From Arachnopeziza araneosa (Eukaryota; Ascomycota; Leotiomycetes; Helotiales; Arachnopezizaceae): DNA of 64,000 bases. Of this stretch, positions 12,278-23,896 are shown one piece after another. The position numbers were made by a program, and so were the translations under genes. The stretch spans positions 936 to 64,935 of the forward strand of contig QYAI01000132.1 in assembly GCA_003988855.1 (NCBI GenBank). Direction: 5' to 3'. Below the pieces are notes generated by a model. That model saw nothing but the letters and a program-made list of their open reading frames with translations, did no database searches and had not been told where the DNA came from. Every line of letters starts with the position of its first letter. Positions within the stretch are counted from its first letter, which is position 1.

Positions 12278-12347
12278 ACTCCAATATGGGATTAGAAGAA
12301 AAAAGAAGAAGAAGAAAGGACTCCAACATGGAATCAGAAGAAAAAAG
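12278..12347. repeat. A/G-rich imperfect direct repeat
   Basis: Two copies of a roughly 29-bp unit (gactccaatatgggattag and gactccaacatggaatcag, each followed by agaagaaaaaag) start at about 12278 and 12319. The surrounding DNA is almost pure A/G on the top strand. Confidence 0.7.
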
Positions 12348-12351
12348 AATA

Positions 12352-12440
12352 AAAAAAAATGGGGAGGGGAGTTGAACCCCTCCGAGTGTTAGAGCCCCAA
12401 TTGGGGCACCTACGGTTGTAAATGCCCCGGGGCCCCGTAA
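12352..12440 (-). other. Pol III-like motif: tRNA T-arm, B-box and oligo-T
   Basis: Read on the minus strand, 12378-12368 is GGTTCAACTCC, nearly the consensus B-box. It lies within a 5-7-5 T-arm (AGGGG TTCAACT CCCCT) and is followed within about 10 nt by a run of nine T at 12359-12351, a Pol III terminator. Upstream is the perfect hairpin GCCCCAATTGGGGC. I cannot fold a complete cloverleaf or find a good A-box on the same strand. A tRNA-derived SINE end or a degenerate tRNA is the best guess. Confidence 0.3.
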
Positions 12441-12881
12441 AGATCCCCTGGACCATGTTTGGCCAAGTGGCTAATTGGATCGATGGCTGAGATTCCGCTA
12501 AATAAATCTATGTACACCGCAAGTGAAAGATTGGAAAGCTCTTAACATTGCTTGCACGCGATAGAAGCGAAGGCTTGCTCGCAGTCGAAGACCAGACTAT
12601 TTACAGCCAGCTTATTCTAAACTCTATCTTTGTCTAAATCGACATCTTTACACAGTTATGCGTAAGTGAAGTCTTTAGTGCTGGCGCGTTTTATATCGTC
12701 TACATCAACTTTAATTCGCACTTCTCCTCCAATTGACACCAACGGCTGGCTCTGCGTAGCAACATAAAGCCGACCATCAATCAAGACAAAGAAGTAGCAT
12801 TGCGCAGCCGAATACTGGTGAGAGAACCCCAATCTATTGAGCTTGTGGAGTGTATCTCAGCTCATCTGACTGTTTCTAATC
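12441..12881. other. spacer, no gene seen
   Basis: No supported frame. The top strand has an isolated A-box-like TGGCCAAGTGG at about 12461-12471, but no B-box downstream. Confidence 0.4.
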
Positions 12882-13702
12882 ATGTCAGATATTACCGCTC
12901 GTCTCCGGGCCGTTGGCTCCACAGTCTCGAAGATCATCGAAGCCTCTGGGGTTGCGAGCGCTTCAATCGGGATGTTGCACTACAATGAAGTAATCCACAC
13001 CGCTGGATTTGGATTCTACGATATTGCTGCGCAGAAGACGCCCGACGAGAACACACAATACCAAATAGCATCCCTCTCCAAGGTTTTCACAAGAGCGGCT
13101 GCCAGTCAACTTGTGTTCGATAAAAATGCTACCTCTTAGCCAGATCGGAAGGAACGCCATGTTCATCCCAAAGACGCCTGTCGTTGGAAAAGGCTCCAAG
13201 AAGCCAAAGCTGGGCGTCATAATGGAAGCCTGGTCGGATGTTCTCTTCCGTCCACATTTTACCCGATAGAGAAACAGCAATTGTTGTGCTCACCAATTCC
13301 CTAGCCAACAGTGACTGTGCTGATTGGATTGGGCAATTTCTTCTGGAGACTGTGTTGGACACGACGGATCCTAATGACTATCTCCAACTGGCCAAAGAGA
13401 GTGCCGATAGCTACCGAGAAATGTGGACATCCCTGAAGACTGAAATAGACTAGGGCCGGGCTCTAAATACCATGTCTCGGCCTCTTCGAGAATTTGCTGG
13501 CAGCTATTACAACAGAATCCAGAACTGGCATATTCTCGTCGAGCTCGGAGACGAGAACACTCTCACCTTCAAGTTCTAGGGTATTGCAGCACAGACTTAC
13601 CGACTCCGACATCACAGCAACAACACCTTCGCATGGCTCCTAACTGCGAACAAGTCCATATCCAGAGGCCGGTGGCCAGATCTCTATGACTCACATGCAT
13701 GA
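12882..13702 (+). pseudogene. serine beta-lactamase-like (class C/PBP-type) pseudogene
   Basis: Three blocks of a fungal serine hydrolase of the beta-lactamase/penicillin-binding-protein fold are recognisable. Block 1 (12882-13139) starts at an ATG and ends just after IASLSKVF, which holds the SxxK nucleophile motif. Block 2 (13238-13453), in another frame, matches the late part (SSVHILPDRETAIVVLTNS). Block 3 continues after a TAG at 13453 and another TAG near 13577 as a beta-rich C-terminal domain (FAGSYYNRIQNWHI ... TYRLRHH), ending at a TGA at 13700-13702. The central part, which should carry the YxN motif, is deleted. Stops, a frameshift and an internal deletion make it non-functional. 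Confidence 0.75.
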
Positions 13703-14784
13703 CTCTTCACAGAGCTTCCTTAACTATAGTCGAGATCGATAAGAATCTTCCGCCACATGTTCGAGAGGAACTCGAGGAACTTGCGAGATCCTCGCTCATA
13801 AGTGACGCACTTCTCGAAGCATTGTCTGGTAGGTTGGATGGAACGATGCTGCTCTAGAGATACACAAATTCGGAATCTCTTCGATATCGGAGAGGCCCAT
13901 TAACTTATGAAATAGACAACATTACAGTCATTCCGAGTTGCTTTGAGATTGTGCAAGTGCCTCGTGTGTAGTTCTTCGTAGCAAAATGAGGATTGTGAAG
14001 ACAAGAGTACGTGAGAATAATAAAAACTGCAACTCTCCGTGATGACGAGCCGTCCTGCAAGCTCATGATACAAACTGCTTCTGTTCTGGGAGGGTGCTAC
14101 GAGTTCTCTCATTGCTTTCCTTAGATAAGAGCCTACGATCCGCAGAACTTTACACCCACTCAACCACTTGCCAAGTTACAAGATAGAAGGAACCATGACG
14201 AGTGCGAACCTACCTCGAGACAATACAGCTACAATCGGCTATTCCAAGTAACGCAAAACCAGAGAACTCACAACCTTGTGTTTTGACACGGCCCTCGAAG
14301 TCATTCACGATGTAAGAGGCACAGAAGACCAATTCTCCTAGATAGAAAAGGGTTCGCTTTCTGTAGCTATACAGCACAAATTAAAAACTTCTCCGATGAG
14401 CAACAAATTCAGAGCGTCTGTAAATCTTATCAAACGATCGATGTCTCTCAGTGTTAATCATGTGGCGTATAACCTTGTGCTAGCTTTTGGTGGCTCACGC
14501 CGAGACGTTGCGTATGTGGTCCCGAAGTGGGCTTTCAGCGTCAAGTCACGACATGTCTCAGGAGTGGGGAGAAACGACTTCGGCGACCCAAGCATCTGAA
14601 TGGATAAAACTTAACGGACTTATTGTTTGTTATTCTTTTTCGAAAAAAGATTATACTAAGTAACTAACCGATCTATCTAATCTCATCTAAATTCATCTCA
14701 CTAAAGTGGTATCGCCAACTAAGCCTGACACAGGAAGTTTTCTCGCCATCGTCCCTCATTTCAACATAGAAGATACCATCTACC
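13703..14784. other. spacer with a possible small coding relic
   Basis: About 1.1 kb without an intact gene. At about 13731-13830 the top strand reads an acidic helical stretch (KNLPPHVREELEELARSS) that looks like former coding sequence of unknown family. The remainder looks non-coding. Confidence 0.4.
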
Positions 14785-15933
14785 ATGCCGCCATTCTTCC
14801 CTCCCCAAACCGTCGTCCTCATAACCGCCTCCTCCAACGGTCTCGGCGCCGCGACCGCCCGCGCATTCGCACAACATGGCGCCCGTGTGGTGATAAACTA
14901 TCACACCAACGCCTCTGCAGCAGAGACCCTTCTCACGGAACTAACCACCCTCTCCCCTTCATCCTCCACTGTCACCCATTCTTCCCAACCACCCCGCCAC
15001 ATGGCCCTCCGCGCCGACGTCTCTCTCAAACCTGAGATCCGCTCCCTGGTCTCGGAAACCATTTCCCGGATGGGCAGGTTGGATATCGTGGTTTCGAACC
15101 ATGGGTGGACGAGAGTGAGGGATTTTTATGACCTTGATCAGAATCTGGAGGAGGATGATTGGGATCGCTGTTGGTTGATGAATGTTAAGAGTCATCTGTG
15201 GTTGTTTCATGAGGTGAAGAGGTTTTTGGAGGGGAAGGATGGAGAGGAGGGAGAGGGGATTGGTGGGGCGTTTATCTCAACTGCGAGTCTGGCAGGTGTG
15301 GTACCTAGTGGGAGTTCAATCGTGAGCTTATTTACCTGCTTTTTCTTTCTTGGTTTCCACCTTTTGAGTTTCCGTGCAAAAGAAAAACTAATACATACCT
15401 TCACAGGCATACTCCGTAACCAAAGCAGCCCAAATTCACCTCATAAAATCCCTCGCCATGATCTCGAGTTCGATACGCGTCAATTCTGTTTCCCCAGGTA
15501 TATTGCTCACTGTAAGTCTCTTTCTCACTCCCTAATTATCGTAACTGACATCTTTCCTCAGGATTGGGGCCGCCAATTCCCACAAGAGAAATTGGATAAA
15601 GCAAAGGGAAAAAGTCCGTTGAAGAGATTGGCGCTGATTGAAGTGAGTACCTGGCACCTGATCTTCTTTCTTGTACTTCGGATTTGAGAAGGAAGGAGGT
15701 TTGATATTGTGGTTTGTGAATTAGATAGCCGCATGAAGATATCCTGAGCTGAGGATTAATTGGCGAACTGAAGTGGGAGCGAAATAAAGATTGGGACTGG
15801 TTGTAAAACTGAAGCAAGGAGGCTAATATCATTCTGAAAACAGGATGTCGCAGAGCAGATTGTCTGTCTCGCTAAATCGCAGAGTGTCACAGGAACAAAT
15901 ACAGTCATTGACGCGGGGTGGAGTTTGGGTTAG
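14785..15933 (+). CDS. short-chain dehydrogenase/reductase (SDR)
   Basis: The 270-aa product has four exons, with introns 15322-15406, 15512-15561 and 15643-15843. The N-terminal Rossmann motif is the slightly unusual TASSNGLG (residues about 14-21, in place of TGxxxGIG). The usual NNAG is SNHG. The catalytic Ser is in ISTASLAG, and Tyr and Lys are in AYSVTKAA, at the start of exon 2. The C-terminus ends VTGTNTVIDAGWSLG, the classical SDR ending. It is a cytosolic NAD(P)H-dependent oxidoreductase of the 3-oxoacyl-reductase/glucose-dehydrogenase-like type; the substrate is unknown. The last intron (201 bp) is long for this window but needed to reach the conserved end. It converges with the HET gene. 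Confidence 0.85.
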
Positions 15934-16041
15934 GTGTCACACAGTAGAAAGGCAATTAGAATTTTAATAGTGCTTCAGGTAGCCTAGGAGACATTTGAGA
16001 GAGTCTCGTCCCCGACGACAAAACTGAGGACAAGCTGCTGT

Positions 16042-18113
16042 CTAGATTAAACGCAGAAGCCTTCTGTCAACGTTCTGAAATAAATCTCTAAACTTACGAG
16101 CAGACTCCCTACCAATGGACCAATCCGTGTATGCCAAACCGATTCGCTTGTATGTGTTGTGCTGACCATCAACTGGCTCAATAGCAAGAACTACAACTTC
16201 TCCTGTTAAGTCCATGCGGAGATGGAGTACCAACACCTCAAACTCAGATTCCGCAACTTTACTAGCATCGTCTGGACAGTATTTTGCCAGGACTGAGGGC
16301 CGTGAATCGTTCGTTAGGAGATGAAATGTAAAACTTCTGTCCGTACTTGATTTCGGAAGTCTTTGTACCCGCTGATTCAGTAACGAACCGGATACGTCAA
16401 TGTATCCACTTTCCACCGCACCAAATGGATCGGGGCTAGCCAGCTTAATCTCAGCGTGAACTATTTCTAAGCAATAGACTATATATGCACTTCGGTTGAA
16501 AAACCATACGCTACACTTGGCAGCGGTCCACGACCAAGATGGAGCAATATAAGTAGGTGTCGAGATCAATGATGAGACTTTCACAGCATCGAAATCGGGA
16601 ATGTACCATCCTAGCATTTTAGCCATATTTTCTCGCCAAATGCCTGCCAAATATTGGCCACTGGTCACTCGCTGAAACTCCGATGCAAGACCGGAAAGCG
16701 CTGGGAGTTTATCAGTCATATTTGTGAGACTCAGTGTAGAATAACTTTCGGCAAGGGTTATCCAGTATTCGAAATACTTTGAATTAGTTCCCAGCTGTTC
16801 AATGCTCAGTTTAGCAACCATACCAATGCTGTCAGCATTCCAAATTATTGGATAGTGACAATTTTCAAAACGAACGTTTGTAAAACACTCGAGGTACATT
16901 CTCTCTGTGCCAAAGTAGAGGACTCGACTTGAGAGTAATCTTTCTTGCAATACCCACGCCCTCTCGGACAATGGCGAGTTCGGTTCTGGCATAAAGTTCC
17001 GAGGATTTTCATTGATACCACTGTGCGATAGGATGATTTCCCGTGAAATTTTGTTATCTGGGAGCTTCAAAGTTACTTGGAGAGCAGCTCTCCGACCGTG
17101 TAGAAACCCGGAATCGCAATCAGACGCTGCTGGTCCAGCTAATGTCACGAATGAATCTTTATATATCTGTCTCATTCTTGTGCATTGCTCTTCCCAATCG
17201 CGCTTGGAGTCTTGTATAATGCACAGAGAATCTATCCAAAGGTACTGTATACCAAGTGATCGTGTGACAGTGACAGCATCTTGGAAAGTTTTTGGTAGAC
17301 CCGTGAATGCAATTTCTTTCTGAAAGTCATTATAGGTTGTTTGCGTAAGTTTGAGCGGCTGTGATTTGCCCCAGCAATGGCTCAGAGTTGCGTAGCAGCC
17401 GAAGGTTGTGGAATCGACTAGAAGACGCAAGTCAGAATTATCTCCAGAGATCTTCAAATCGAGAATTCGAGATGGTAGTCGATAGTTTAACGCCTTGGGG
17501 CAGATTTTGTGACCCTCGACACAATCATTAAGCCAACGCTTGGCCAATGGAATATCCGCCGTAGCTGCAACATTTCTTCCAATGATAACCCATTCCTCTA
17601 GAGCAATGCTACCTTTGTAAAGTTAATTTAGAGTTCAATGCTCGGATTGAGGCATTAAATACCAGACAGAGACAGTGTATCCACAAAGGGATTTACGCCG
17701 TCTACAACAGTTTCGTATTCTCCAGGAAATTGTCGTAAGTATAGAAGCCCTTTGAGACCTCGAGAATGTGGCGCAAAATTGCTGTCAATATTGGTTGAAT
17801 AAACAAAGTGGATGAAGAACGAGCTGCGTCCTGCCTCCTCATCCGGCTGTTCCTCTTGAGGGTCAAGGAGTTTACCATCTTTACTCTCCGGCTTCTCATC
17901 TAATTCTTGCTGGTAATGTTCGGCTTCCTCAACTGAGAAAGAATGGTGATGCGCGTAGTATTCGAGAACTACTCTCCTAAACAATGCGCAGACTTGGCAC
18001 CTATTCTGAGCTGACTGATCCAGTTCCGCGTACGTAGAATGATGCATGAGCCTACCGTAAAAGTGTGGAGTTTTAATATGTTGTGCCAGATATCCGCAGC
18101 TGTTGCAAATCAT
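16042..18113 (-). CDS. HET-domain (heterokaryon incompatibility) protein
   Basis: The 673-aa product has two exons with an intron at 17613-17662. The N-terminal third (residues 1-150) begins with a CxxC...CxxC pattern (ICNSCGYL, CQVCALF) and an acidic linker, the usual front part of HET proteins. The HET domain covers about residues 220-380, with ATLSHCWG, LPKTFQDAV, YLWIDSLCIIQD and FLHGR/ERAWVLQERLLS signatures. HET domains trigger cell-death responses in fungal allorecognition. The C-terminal part has no recognised domain. A decayed 133-bp copy of the 3' part lies at 12008-12140. It converges with the SDR gene, with only about 110 bp between the stops. Confidence 0.88.
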
Positions 18114-18658
18114 TCTACCTGCACCGAAAACGGCGTGAGCTCAAACGTGAGCTCAAATTCCACTTGATTTAGATGCGTGATGATAGGTAGAACTGTTTCC
18201 AAAACGAGTTTGAACTAATGAAAGAATACTAATTAGCCCAAGTTTTACAAGTCTGCTCTTTTCGAGAGGAGCGACGTAGCCTCGTGCGGGGTTTGTACAG
18301 CTGTAAGGCAGCATTGCAGATTGAAGTCTTGATAATCCAATCAGGATATCGAATGATATCGAACGAATCAGCGACAAAAACAAGTTGAGCTGGAAGGAGG
18401 TCAGGCTTTCAAGAAAGAAATGCAAAAAAAAGATCTTCTAGGTTGGCGGAATTTCAGTTGAGGATAGTAGCCTCTTTTGCTTGGCAGGCTCAGAGCACTT
18501 GCCTCGTAACTATCTAGGTAAATACACCATAAACAGACTCGCACGTGACGCTCTGCAAACGTCACGTGTATAGGTAGAACTAGGTACTCGTAAGGTACAT
18601 TGGAAATTTTATACTCCTACAGCGAAGTATTATATAATTTTACGCCGCTGCTCACATC
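18114..18658. other. 545-bp spacer upstream of the HET gene
   Basis: Promoter of the HET gene and 3' flank of the zinc-finger regulator. It carries the CACGTGACG inverted repeat at 18542-18568. No gene is seen. Confidence 0.5.
18542..18568. promoter_or_regulatory. perfect 9-bp inverted repeat with two E-boxes
   Basis: CACGTGACG, 9-bp spacer, CGTCACGTG. Each arm contains a CACGTG E-box merged with a TGACG/CGTCA half-site, the classic bHLH and bZIP recognition cores. It lies about 430 bp upstream of the HET start codon and just beyond the regulator's stop codon. Confidence 0.5.
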
Positions 18659-21600
18659 TCAGCGACTGCTCATAATCCCCGCCGCCTTCCCTAGATCCCT
18701 CATCAATTGCGCCAAATTCTCCGCCAGCGGAGAGAGCAGTGGAGAATCACCACTACTCCTGCGATTCAACACTTTGATAATAACCTCCATAACCTTCCTC
18801 GGTTGATCGAGTCTCGCAAACTGAGGGATCTGTCCATTGCCACTAGGCACGTCATGAACAACAGGGATTCCGCGATTGATAGCGATGAATCGTCGGGATT
18901 CGGGTGTTTCATTTTCATCTAGCCAGATGAGATCACTATCCGCGGCCGTCTCGAGGGAGCTGCGGGAATAATTGTTGCTATTGTGACGTTTGGATCGGCT
19001 CGTTCCGATAGATATCATCCCGTAGACCCAGAATGCTAGACTTGCGTGATAAAGTGCTATGGCACAGAAACTCTTCAGGTGAGAAGGATGGCAGGAGATG
19101 GCTGCACGGACGATCTGACCTGCGTGCCACATGGCTTGGCGCGCCTTCCGGCTTTCCTTCCAGGTTGTTAAGATAGGGTAGACTTTTTGTGCTTCTTCAC
19201 TGCCTTCCATCCCCGCGAAGACTTGCAGTTCTTCGAAGGAGACGTGCAAGTTCATCATGCAGAGTTCTTGAAACATGATGGTCTCGGCAGGCATCACTCC
19301 ATCCCATTCCGAGATCGACATGTGGTAGTGGTCGAGGAGTTGGCAGAGTTCTTGATGCCAGGAGGTCAGGACACCGTTCCAGTGCCGTTGGTCCGTTTGC
19401 ACCTTTGATGCGTGTGATAGTTGCAAATATTCGGCTATCATGCCCCAAATTGCGTGAAGGATGATAGAGGTAGACATTACAAAGTCGGTGGTGTGCTGCA
19501 CTTTCATAAGAGGTTGCGTGTCGTGGATGCAGAGGAGGAGGGATGGGAGGCGAGTGTTGGAGTCAGGGAAATCGTTTAGGTAGGCTTCGCGCCATGACTG
19601 CGGATCTTTGGCTATCCAGAGCATTCGAGAGCAAGGAAGTTCGAGAGATACTTCAGCATAGGATATGAGTGGACGGACTAGAAATGCTACTGAAGTTTGA
19701 GACTCGTGGATGAGTGTATGGAAAGCTAGCCTGGATCTCATATCAGCTAACAGATCTCGTTTTATAAGAAATGATCTCGAACCTTTTAAATGATTCATAC
19801 TCAATCCATTGTTGCCATTTGGCTTCTAGAATCTCGTCTGTATCTTCTGGATGAGGAGGTGGAGGTGTTGATCTTCCTCGTCGATAGTGACCCGCTCGCC
19901 TCAGCATCTATTTGGATCTTATCAGATTCAGAAAAACCTCCGGAAGGTAAATTCTTACCGTTATCAAAGGTTGTCCATGGCTTTCACCGATTTCCATCTT
20001 TCGTTTGTTGCCACTCCATACCATAATACTAAGCGAAAGGGAATACGCTTGAACGAGTTGTAAGTTTCGAGTCAGACGGTTATCACTCTCCCACTAAACT
20101 GATCAGCTGGAATGAGATGAACTGAAATTCTACTCACTGCTTTTGGTATTGCTAAACGCGCCCCCTCTTGAATAGAATATCCTAATTTCCTCACTGTTGG
20201 AATGGATGATGCAACCGCCCCAGCTGCGATGATGATGGCATTCAACTCGGGTCTCATGTTACTCGGCTTAAATGAAGGGAAATGTATCCATGAGTCTGTC
20301 GATGTCGCCTGAGTTTTGAAATAAAGATGCATCAAGCTGCTAAGCACTTGTGTTGATGGAAAGGACGCGACGACCCTTGAAATGCTTTTTGGGTCACATA
20401 CACCTAGTAGCATTGCCAAAATTTGGTCGCGTGAATTATATTCTAAACGATGCTCTGGTGATTCTACTAAGAGACTCAAGTCGAGTTGTGCAGCGTCTTT
20501 CTGTGAGAGCAGGAGATTGGCCTGGGCATCGTATGCGTTATCACGAAGTGCTGGTGCCCATCTGAATAAAGAGTTCTGAAAAGCTTCGGCACCAAGGTTC
20601 AACCCATTGAGGATATCAGGAGTTTGTTGTCCCCTGGTTAATGGTTGATCGCTATCAAGTGCTAGTTGAGGATTTGGTAAAGGCGCTTGAGAGTTGAAAG
20701 TTGCGATCCAGTCAAAATCCATATCGTTGAAGTCTAGGCTATTGTCAATGCCAAAGTCGAAAACATCTCGTAACCCATAAGCATGCGAGGTAGATATCAT
20801 TGTCTGGTCTTGAAAATTATTGGTACCGTCTGGTATCATGATGTCCCTGAGGAATCCGGCCAGTGAGGAGTCGTCAAGTCCCAACATGGAGTCCTGTCCG
20901 GGAGAACTCTGAACAACATTCATATTATTCTGAACCCCGTCTTCCAAGAATGCTCCGTCTGATGATATAAAGTTTAGTTGAGGATATTGACCATCTGTGA
21001 GGTTGTTGGTGTGTTTGGGATCAGAATGGTCTAGATTTCCACTTTGATCCATTGACTGATCTTCCATGACCAAATTTTGCGTCCTCTCATGAGACTCATC
21101 ATGTAAAGTTCCTGTTGCTTGTGAGTTTGTTCAGATCATAGTGGAGAACGGGACTGCTCACCGATTCCAGGTAACTGGATTGAAGAAGAGGGTGTATTAT
21201 TACAGTTAACATTATTGGAATTATGTGTTGGTAGTACACAATCAATATCATTCTGAATACAACGTCGACAAGGTTTCTCGTCACCACACTTCAACTTGGC
21301 TGACGCACAAGCAACGCAGGCTCTCCCAACTCTGGAAGATGGTTGTGATGAGTCACGTCGTCTTTTCCACCCTTTTTGGCCATCAGTACCATTATGTGAT
21401 AGACCATGCCGTTTCAAAAGGTCACTGTAGCGATATCTGTTATTTGTTGTGCCGGCTTAAAATCACTCAAACTTACGCTCTTCCAAAACTCTTGCCACAT
21501 GTAGTGCAGCTAAATGGCTTTTCGCGAGTGTCTGGTTTAATCAGAAAAAGCTACACGAAGAGACACAGAATAGGACAGAGAGTGATATGATTATCGACTG

Positions 21601-21831
21601 CAGTATAGATGGAAACTCACGTGAACGATAATGACGCGCTAGATGATCCGCACGAGTGTAGCTGCGCTTACAGACATTACACACATAATCGTCTCCCTTG
21701 GTGGTGCTAGTGCTACTCGGCATCTCCATCTGGGGGTGCGCGTAGTAGTCCTGGATGGGTAAGGCCATAATCGTATCATTCTGGGCCTGCAACGACTGAG
21801 CGAGTGCGGATGTGGGGGAAGTCACATCCAT
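18659..21831 (-). CDS. C2H2 plus Zn2Cys6 dual zinc-finger transcription factor
   Basis: The 944-aa product has seven exons, with introns 19731-19782, 19908-19958, 20094-20137, 21112-21161, 21425-21476 and 21532-21620; the first listed (19731-19782) has a weak GTTCGA donor. Two C2H2 fingers (YVCNVCKRSYTRADHLARH and FSCTTCGKSFGRADLLKRH, residues about 49-99) are followed by a fungal binuclear cluster with six cysteines (CVACASAKLKCGDEKPCRRC, about 126-152). A long acidic, Asn/Gln-rich middle leads into a fungal_trans domain (about 420-750), including WIEYESFKRLAF. This architecture is an established fungal regulator subclass acting in the nucleus on metabolic genes. Targets cannot be read from sequence. 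Its neighbours, the ALDH-like gene and the 25-36 kb enzymes, are candidates. Confidence 0.92.
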
Positions 21832-22233
21832 GATAGCTCAATTACTGGAATTGCACCTGAATGGTTGTAGAAATGCCAGTGGGTCCTCAGATTCGTCTCT
21901 CGGGGTGGAGGACGTGGTTCCGAAACTGATAATGAAGTGTTGGATTGGAACAACCTGGTAGAGCTTCTCGGAATGTGATGTGCAGGAATGTCGAGAAAGG
22001 GGAAGAAGATGTGGGGGAGAAGAGGGAAGGGAGGAAAAGGTGGAGGAGGGGAAGCGAAGTTGGGGAACGCGTGTGCAGAGGCGGGGAGTGGAGCGGAAAA
22101 GAGTAAATCCGGTATGTGGAAAAAACCAAGAACCGAACTTTGCCGAATGCCATTGCTTCCATTGTTGATATAGAAACAACTTAGAAATACGCCTTTTAAA
22201 TAGTTACTAATCAATGATCTTGTATCAGCGGCC
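21832..22233. other. 5' region of the zinc-finger regulator
   Basis: 402 bp. The regulator's leader is strongly pyrimidine-rich on its sense strand (about 21990-22090), a common fungal promoter feature. No gene is seen. Confidence 0.5.
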
Positions 22234-23896
22234 TCATTTCCTTATCATCAGCAGCTGCAAGCTCTTTCGTCCAATTACATAAGTTCCGTACCCAACTACT
22301 GGCACCACAACCGATAAAGCAATACCCATTCCTAATAATATGCCCTGCTCAAAAAATCCAATTGCTTTCCCTAGAGGTTGGGGTTTTGTATTAAGTGGAA
22401 TGACAGCCGAAGATCGAAGTTGACGAACCGAAGCGATGGTCGGTTTCTCCATCACGCTAGAAACTTCAAGTGTATCCTCGGGTGGAGCTTCGACAAATTG
22501 TGGGCGGGGAACGGAGAACATATCGGTGTTGTAACGGTAGGGGAGACTTGGTGCGTGATCAATTGGTGCTGCAGGACCGACTTTTTCTTGTTAGATTAGT
22601 ATTATGGTAGAGGAGAGATCGGACTAACCTAGGAGGTGAACTGGGATTTGATTCAAGAAAGACATGTGGCAATTAAGCTGTTGACTTAGAAATTTGCCTG
22701 CTTCAACACTTGCAAAGAAGTAGCCGGCGAGGAATGTTTCACTATGAAAACAATCAGTTTGCTTTTTCAAGATCGATATTTGACCTACTCTGTGCCTAGG
22801 AATGAAATCGCATCAGTCATACTTGTGTAAGGCATAACCACGAGATATGAGCCTGTGATTTTCTCTGTTACCACTGCAGTACTTCTAAATGATATCAGCA
22901 TATATCAAATATCCACAGGTTTTGGTATTTCAAACCTGTTTGACACATCAACAACCATAAAGTCCGAAGAACCAAAAGTTGACAATTGCCCCTTTTTCTC
23001 AGCCTCTCGAATAGCACTCTGCGTCTTCTGTTTTAAATTGCTCGGACTCCTCCTTGGTCCGCTAGATGAAGCAAATTGTGTGGTGACATATCGCATACAC
23101 GCTTCTACAAATTCCTTCTTTACAAACTCATTTACGAGAATGAGATCTGGAGCGTACGGTGAACTGCTTTGAAATCTCGACCGGGCAGCAACTGAAGCGC
23201 GCGCTGCAGAGTCGATATCTGCAGTTCTATCCACAATAGCAACGACCCTTGCCGTTGAACTTGAGAGTCTGTCTTTGCTAGATCCTTCCGAGATCGCTGA
23301 ACTTTGCTGGTCTACTAAAGTGCATGACTTGAGCTCTTGTTCCGAGATTTTGTTGTTTGACACGAAGAACGAGTCGTGGTCAAGGAGCTTGGCAAATAAT
23401 TCTTTCACAGTCGCGTCCACTTCCAGAAGACTATCTTCAACCTGCCACAAATTTTAGTACGCGCATTCCAGAATCAAAGTCGAATTCTTACCTCCAGAAT
23501 GACACAATTCCCAGCTGCTACAGCAGCAGCAACTGCGGACACGATGGAATAAAATCTCGTATGATTCGTAGGTCGAATCACCATCAAACCAACTCCCACC
23601 CTCCTCGTCGTATTATCTTTTCCTTTGGTGACAACATACTCGTTCAATAAATCTGCGTCAAAATCCAAGCCATTGTACAAAGATCTCACAGCCGACATCG
23701 TCAACGAGAATTCTGCCTCCACCTCGGTAGTGGTACTCTGGGTATCCTTTGCGATAGCTTCACATATTGATGATGCGCTCGTAGTCAGTCCATTGTAGAG
23801 AGATTCAAGTTGTTTCTGTCGATACCGGAGGTTTTTACAGCGGCCGTCTATGACAGTTGCGCGCAGGCGTTGGATACTTAGATCGGTGGATGACAT
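22234..23896 (-). CDS. aldehyde-dehydrogenase-fold protein lacking catalytic Cys, membrane-anchored
   Basis: The 488-aa product has five exons, with introns 22581-22628, 22742-22788, 22885-22935 and 23442-23491. The start is the ATG at 23896. The N-terminus (QLESLYNGL) and the PTNHTRFYSIVSAVAAAVAAGNCVIL segment match the ALDH superfamily. So do the VAIVDRTADIDSAAR and YAPDLILVNEFVK blocks and the FLGTDETFLAGYFFASVEAG segment. In active ALDHs the stretch before YAPDLILV carries the nucleophilic Cys (GQxC); here it reads FQSSSPYAPD. The LELGGK glutamate block is also absent. A hydrophobic segment near the C-terminus (GMGIALSVVVPVVGYG) followed by basic residues suggests a membrane anchor like that of fatty-aldehyde dehydrogenases. 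It is probably a non-catalytic ALDH homologue; its role is unknown. Confidence 0.82.

Noticed and set aside
12455..12520. Plus-strand tRNA gene
   Set aside because: A good A-box (TGGCCAAGTGG) is present, but no B-box, T-arm or terminator follows at tRNA spacing.
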